A stretch of 8,478 nucleotides of DNA from assembly GCA_000433735.1 (NCBI GenBank), contig HF998322.1:3592-12069 (forward strand), given 5' to 3'. This DNA is from Clostridium sp. CAG:167. GTDB taxonomy: Bacteria > Bacillota > Clostridia > Lachnospirales > Lachnospiraceae. Numbering within the stretch: the first letter of the stretch is position 1; each line of letters starts with the position of its first letter. Of this stretch, positions 6,510 through 8,478 are shown in pieces. The notes beneath the pieces were generated by a model. The model ran no database searches, was not told the origin of the DNA, and worked only from the letters and a program-made list of their open reading frames with translations. The position numbers were made by a program, and so were the translations under genes.

Positions 6510-6538
6510 AAAATACACGAATTTTCCGTTTTTGTCAA
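6510..6538 (-). promoter_or_regulatory. Sigma-A promoter for the Lrp-aminotransferase operon
   Basis: On the - strand a perfect TTGACA (6538-6533), a 17-base spacer and TATTTT (6515-6510; 4/6 match to TATAAT) form a good housekeeping promoter. Transcription should begin near 6503, leaving a leader of roughly 115 bases before the Lrp start. The stop codon TGA of the upstream HypE-like gene lies inside the -35 box. I see no terminator between the two genes. Confidence 0.75.
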
Positions 6539-7515
6539 CATACTTTGTACAATTCATCGGTTTTAGGCGGCTCTAAAAACCTCTTTTCATCACCGTTTCG
6601 CACGATGCGGTCTCTGCCTTCTACCGCATAACCGATCACCGATGCATGGATACCTGCCCGGGTAAGTTCTTCCACCAGACGGCTTCCGTGGTCGGTTCCG
6701 ATCAGCATAGCCCCGCTGGAGATCAGCAGATAAGGATTGATATCATACACTTCGCAGATCTCTATGGTCTCCTGACGGATAGGAATCTTTTTCAGATCAA
6801 TATCCAGACCTACACCAGAGGCCTCTGCCATTTCCCACAAGGCTCCGAAAATGCCTCCTTCTGTCACATCATGCATGGCCGATACGCCTACTTTCATGGC
6901 CACTTTGGCATCATCCACCACACTGAGAAGATCTGCAAAGGACTTGGCGGTCTCAACCAGTTCTGACGGAAGTTTTTCCTTTAGTTCCTGTTCTTTTTCC
7001 GATGCCACGATGGCGCTTCCTTCCAAACCGATCCACTTGGTCACGACCAGATCCTGTCCCGGTTTCAGACCGGATGTAGCCACTATTTCACCTTTTTTCA
7101 CCTTGCCGACACCGGTGACCGATACAAGGGGCTGGTTTACTACCGCTGATACTTCCGTGTGTCCCCCCATGATCTCTACGCCATAGCGGGCTGTACACTC
7201 ACTGAGTTCCTGCATGATCTCTTTCAGATCTTCTTCTGTGCTGTTCTCCGGCAGGATAATGGTCACCATCATCCCCACCAGTTCTGCCCCGGAAGAAGCT
7301 ATATCGTTAGCCGTAATATGAAATGCCAGCCGGCCGATGTGATCGGCTGTTCCGGTAATGGGATCAGTAGAAAGCACGATGGCATGCTCTCCCACATCCA
7401 TCGCCGTGCAGTCTTCCCCCACACCAGAGTGAACCAGAACTTCCGGCCGTTTCACAGTCAGTTTTTTAAAAACAGACCGTTTCAATATATTTTCAGGTAC
7501 TTTTCCTATCTCCAT
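6535..7515 (-). CDS. HypE-like AIR-synthase-family protein
   Basis: A 326-residue cytosolic ATP-binding protein of the PurM/HypE/SelD/ThiL superfamily, closest in style to HypE, which with ATP dehydrates a carbamoyl group on its own C-terminal cysteine to make the cyanide ligand of [NiFe] hydrogenase. Signatures in order: GVGEDCTAM (31-39), LSTDPITG (near 50), FHITANDIASSGA, a GGHTEV motif, then DVTEGGIFGALWEMAEASG in the C-terminal domain. It has a C-terminal cysteine (ELYKVC), but the preceding residues are not the PRIC of classical HypE. No hypA-D, hypF or hydrogenase gene is nearby, so the substrate is uncertain; clostridia often carry such orphan members. The ATG at 7515 has GAGGAA 5-7 bases upstream. 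The frame runs open further to 7749, but that stretch is an arginine/lysine-rich shadow of the VanW gene. It follows VanW by 34 bases, operon-like. Confidence 0.85.
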   Translation of the reverse strand: MEIGKVPENILKRSVFKKLTVKRPEVLVHSGVGEDCTAMDVGEHAIVLSTDPITGTADHIGRLAFHITANDIASSGAELVGMMVTIILPENSTEEDLKEIMQELSECTARYGVEIMGGHTEVSAVVNQPLVSVTGVGKVKKGEIVATSGLKPGQDLVVTKWIGLEGSAIVASEKEQELKEKLPSELVETAKSFADLLSVVDDAKVAMKVGVSAMHDVTEGGIFGALWEMAEASGVGLDIDLKKIPIRQETIEICEVYDINPYLLISSGAMLIGTDHGSRLVEELTRAGIHASVIGYAVEGRDRIVRNGDEKRFLEPPKTDELYKVC

Positions 7516-7549
7516 GTTTGTTCCTCGATTTCTCCCTGCCGCCGGTTCT

Positions 7550-8478
7550 TTATTCTTCCGGCTCTGCTGTTGTCTGGGCTTTTTCCGTATTTTCAGGTGC
7601 TTTGGTAGGTGCCGCGGTTTCCTTGGCCTTTGGCGTGGCGGTAGGTTTTGCTGTTTTCTTGGCCTTATCCGCTGCCTTTTGCTCTTTATCTTTATCTTTA
7701 TCCTTGCCGGACGGTGCCGGTGTGGCATCTGCCGCTCCCTTTGTAACATAACGAGGCTCTGCCTTATAGGTGCTGGAATTTACCTGGGTTTTCTTCGTTT
7801 CACCATTTTCTGTCACGATCTTCCAGAGAACCGCCTTGCATCCCGTATGGGCTTCCTGGGTCACACTAACATAGGAAGATGGCTTGGTCTTGTCGTAGGT
7901 CACTTTATCCGCACCGGGTTCCATCGTCTCAATGGTCTCTGACTGGAATGTCACGGTACGGTCTGATGATCTGGTCTCTTCTCCGTAGATATTAAAATAA
8001 ATGGTTCCATCATAGGCTTCACCCTGGATATAAATCGGAACTTCCGTATTGTTGCGGAATTTCAGGTCTTTATAATCCCCTGCAATGGCTGCGTCCATAG
8101 ACGGTGAAACATAGGTAACCACCATGGAATGAGGACTTCTCTGAACCACCTTTAACTCTGCTCTCAGCACAGCATTATACAAGGTCGTAGACACCTGGCA
8201 TACACCTCCGCCGATGGAATCCACCACCTGTCCGTTGCTGTAGGACGGTGCCGCATAATATCCGTTGTCCTCTGTCATCGGGGAGATGGCATCATGGACA
8301 GAAAAAGTTTCTCCCGGATAGATCACGGTGCCATTGATCAGTCTGGCCGCATTGGCCACATTTTTCGACCGGCTGATGTTTCCTGCATTGTACTGGGTGG
8401 AAAAACTTCCTATCTTGTCTTTACACCGTCTGGCGGGCTTCTCTGTTTCCTTTTGGTGCGTCCCCACCGCCCCAGCCG
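7550..8478 (-). CDS. VanW-family envelope protein, N-terminus outside the window
   Basis: The frame is open to the right edge, so this is the C-terminal part of a longer protein; the GTG at 8467 is probably not the start. The VanW domain begins around KIGSFSTQYNAG and includes INGTVIYPGETFSVHDAI and the hallmark GGGVCQVSTTLYNA, in which the conserved cysteine is residue 90 counted from 8467. A beta-rich segment follows (about 130-240, ending SSTYKAEPRY), resembling the G5-like end seen in such proteins. The last 60 or so residues are a Lys/Ala/Thr/Pro-rich tail (KDKDKDK, TKAPENTEKAQTT), probably a flexible wall-associated segment. Full-length relatives usually have an N-terminal membrane anchor and peptidoglycan-binding domains. 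The biochemical role of VanW is unknown, and the name does not imply vancomycin resistance. It is first in an operon-like run with the HypE-like gene. Confidence 0.9.
   Translation of the reverse strand, partial: AGAVGTHQKETEKPARRCKDKIGSFSTQYNAGNISRSKNVANAARLINGTVIYPGETFSVHDAISPMTEDNGYYAAPSYSNGQVVDSIGGGVCQVSTTLYNAVLRAELKVVQRSPHSMVVTYVSPSMDAAIAGDYKDLKFRNNTEVPIYIQGEAYDGTIYFNIYGEETRSSDRTVTFQSETIETMEPGADKVTYDKTKPSSYVSVTQEAHTGCKAVLWKIVTENGETKKTQVNSSTYKAEPRYVTKGAADATPAPSGKDKDKDKEQKAADKAKKTAKPTATPKAKETAAPTKAPENTEKAQTTAEPEE
7684..7701. repeat. Hexanucleotide microsatellite (CTTTAT)x3 in the VanW tail
   Basis: Three exact CTTTAT units in a row encode alternating Lys-Asp residues in the C-terminal tail on the - strand. 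The period is six, so slippage would add or remove KD pairs without breaking the frame. Confidence 0.8.

Noticed and set aside
6224..6541. A 105-codon open frame on the - strand spanning the leader repeats and overlapping the start of Lrp
   Set aside because: It starts inside the -35 promoter box with no ribosome binding site and runs out of frame through well-conserved Lrp coding sequence. The repeated HYFEE/HYFQE peptide comes from the DNA repeat, whose 87-base period is a multiple of three.
7516..7749. N-terminal extension of the HypE-like gene to 7749
   Set aside because: The extra 78 residues are an Arg/Lys/Pro-rich frame shadow of the VanW tail. The ATG at 7515 has a good ribosome binding site and begins the conserved domain.
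7514..7942. A hydrophobic, glycine/leucine/phenylalanine-rich open frame on the + strand that resembles a membrane protein
   Set aside because: It is the complement of the Lys/Ala/Thr/Pro-rich VanW tail and start of the HypE-like gene; the hydrophobicity follows from the reverse complement of AAA/GCC/AAG-type codons.
1517..8478. A vancomycin resistance cluster (VanR/VanS-like regulator and kinase together with VanW)
   Set aside because: The regulator pair and the VanW-family gene lie on opposite strands, 4 kb apart, and there are no vanH, vanA or vanX-type genes. VanW-family proteins are common in susceptible clostridia.
1..8478. CRISPR arrays, tRNA or rRNA genes, insertion sequences, phage genes or toxin-antitoxin pairs
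   Set aside because: None seen on either strand; nearly all of the window is explained by the genes listed, and the only gap over 100 bases is the Lrp leader.

Overview
The window looks like chromosomal DNA of a low-to-mid GC Gram-positive clostridium, most likely a member of the Lachnospiraceae or a close relative. This rests on the protein styles (a MutS2 with a Lachnospiraceae-like Smr tail, a VanW-family wall protein, a stand-alone CheX-like protein, an Lrp/aminotransferase pair), strong AGGAGG-type ribosome binding sites and compact co-directional operons. It is inferred from reading, not from a database search. There are no rRNA or tRNA genes, CRISPR arrays, insertion sequences or phage genes.

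Layout. Positions 2-3682 are a rightward (+) block: the 3' two thirds of mutS2, then an OmpR-type response regulator and its membrane histidine kinase, with gaps of only about 20 bases. The block ends at a hairpin terminator (3687-3717). Everything from 3719 to the right edge is on the - strand and converges on the same terminator. Read in the direction of transcription it runs: a VanW-family envelope protein (5' end outside the window), a HypE-like AIR-synthase-family protein, a strong sigma-A-type promoter whose -35 box contains the stop codon of the HypE-like gene, a structured leader of about 110 bases, an Lrp/AsnC regulator that overlaps a class I aminotransferase by ATGA, a CheX-like phosphatase, and trmL (tRNA wobble 2'-O-methyltransferase).

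How the genes work together. MutS2 acts in recombination control and ribosome-collision rescue, and appears co-transcribed with a two-component system whose signal is unknown. The Lrp regulator is translationally coupled to the aminotransferase and probably senses an amino acid linked to it. CheX-like and trmL are also coupled, with the trmL ribosome binding site inside the end of the cheX-like gene, although they have no obvious shared pathway. VanW and the HypE-like gene form an operon-like pair.

The least ordinary stretch is the 5' leader of the Lrp gene (6394-6503). An 18-base segment carrying a ribosome binding site occurs there twice, 87 bases apart and 16/18 identical. Between the copies lie a four-codon mini-ORF (MTKS) and two hairpins, one with a tandem G-A mismatch. 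It could be a small mobile or repeat element inserted at the ribosome binding site, or a cis-regulatory leader; the sequence alone does not decide. The rest of the window is ordinary core genome.
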